From an uncultured Sphingobacteriales bacterium (lineage in GTDB: Bacteria > Bacteroidota > Bacteroidia > Chitinophagales > Chitinophagaceae), in NCBI GenBank assembly GCA_946887085.1, contig CAMPKG010000210.1, positions 1-5,890 on the forward strand: a stretch of 5,890 nt of DNA, read 5' to 3'. The notes beneath the pieces were generated by a model, which worked only from the letters and a program-made list of their open reading frames with translations, had not been told where the DNA came from and did not search any database. The translations under genes and the position numbers were made by a program. How positions within the stretch are numbered: the first letter of the stretch is position 1; each line of letters starts with the position of its first letter. Of the stretch, positions 5,882 through 5,890 are shown piece after piece.

Positions 5882-5890
5882 GTGGAGGAA

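Overview
The window looks like a chromosomal segment from a member of the Bacteroidota, probably a Sphingobacteriales, Chitinophagales or Cytophagales type organism. I base this on the protein families (a UpxY-type NusG paralogue, a small winged-helix regulator typical of surface-polysaccharide loci, a CpsB/YwqE-type PHP phosphatase with a Bacteroidota-style N-terminal extension, an Omp85 barrel with a Bacteroidota-type N-terminal region), on A-rich rather than Shine-Dalgarno-like start contexts, and on a perfect match to the TAnnTTTG promoter element. The exact genus cannot be read from the sequence.

Layout: two divergent transcription units share an intergenic region of about 240 bp (3826-4065). 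The leftward unit (minus strand) contains three tightly packed genes: an SdiA-regulated-type beta-propeller lipoprotein (2944-3825), an 874-residue outer-membrane protein with a C-terminal Omp85 barrel (323-2947, overlapping the previous gene by ATGA), and the 5' part of an HD-domain phosphohydrolase gene (320 down to the left edge, 2 bp after the barrel gene's stop). The tight spacing argues for co-transcription and translational coupling. The N-terminal half of the barrel protein has a glycine-rich loop, a Lys/Arg-bearing strand, a DWDRHxxQW motif and a DRDQAF motif, an arrangement resembling HipA/PI4K/CotH-like atypical kinases. This is an inference and the most unusual protein-level signal here.

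The rightward unit (plus strand) is the front end of a capsule or exopolysaccharide locus: a PHP-family CpsB-like phosphatase (4066-4845), a 143-bp spacer with three consecutive small hairpins (4846-4988), a winged-helix regulator with a degenerate nucleotidyltransferase-like C-terminal half (4989-5525), and a UpxY/NusG-like antitermination factor (5528-5881). The last stops at a TAA just where the KOW domain should begin, while the same frame reads on as V-E-E to the window end, so it may be interrupted by a nonsense mutation, or genuinely short. In this family the UpxY protein is expected to load on RNA polymerase in the leader of its own polysaccharide operon. The glycosyltransferase and export genes would lie beyond the right edge.

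No RNA genes, insertion sequences, CRISPR arrays or attachment sites were seen. No complete novel system is visible. The best leads are the kinase-like region in the barrel protein and its three-gene operon, the possible Pycsar-effector identity of the left-edge HD gene, and the interrupted antiterminator.
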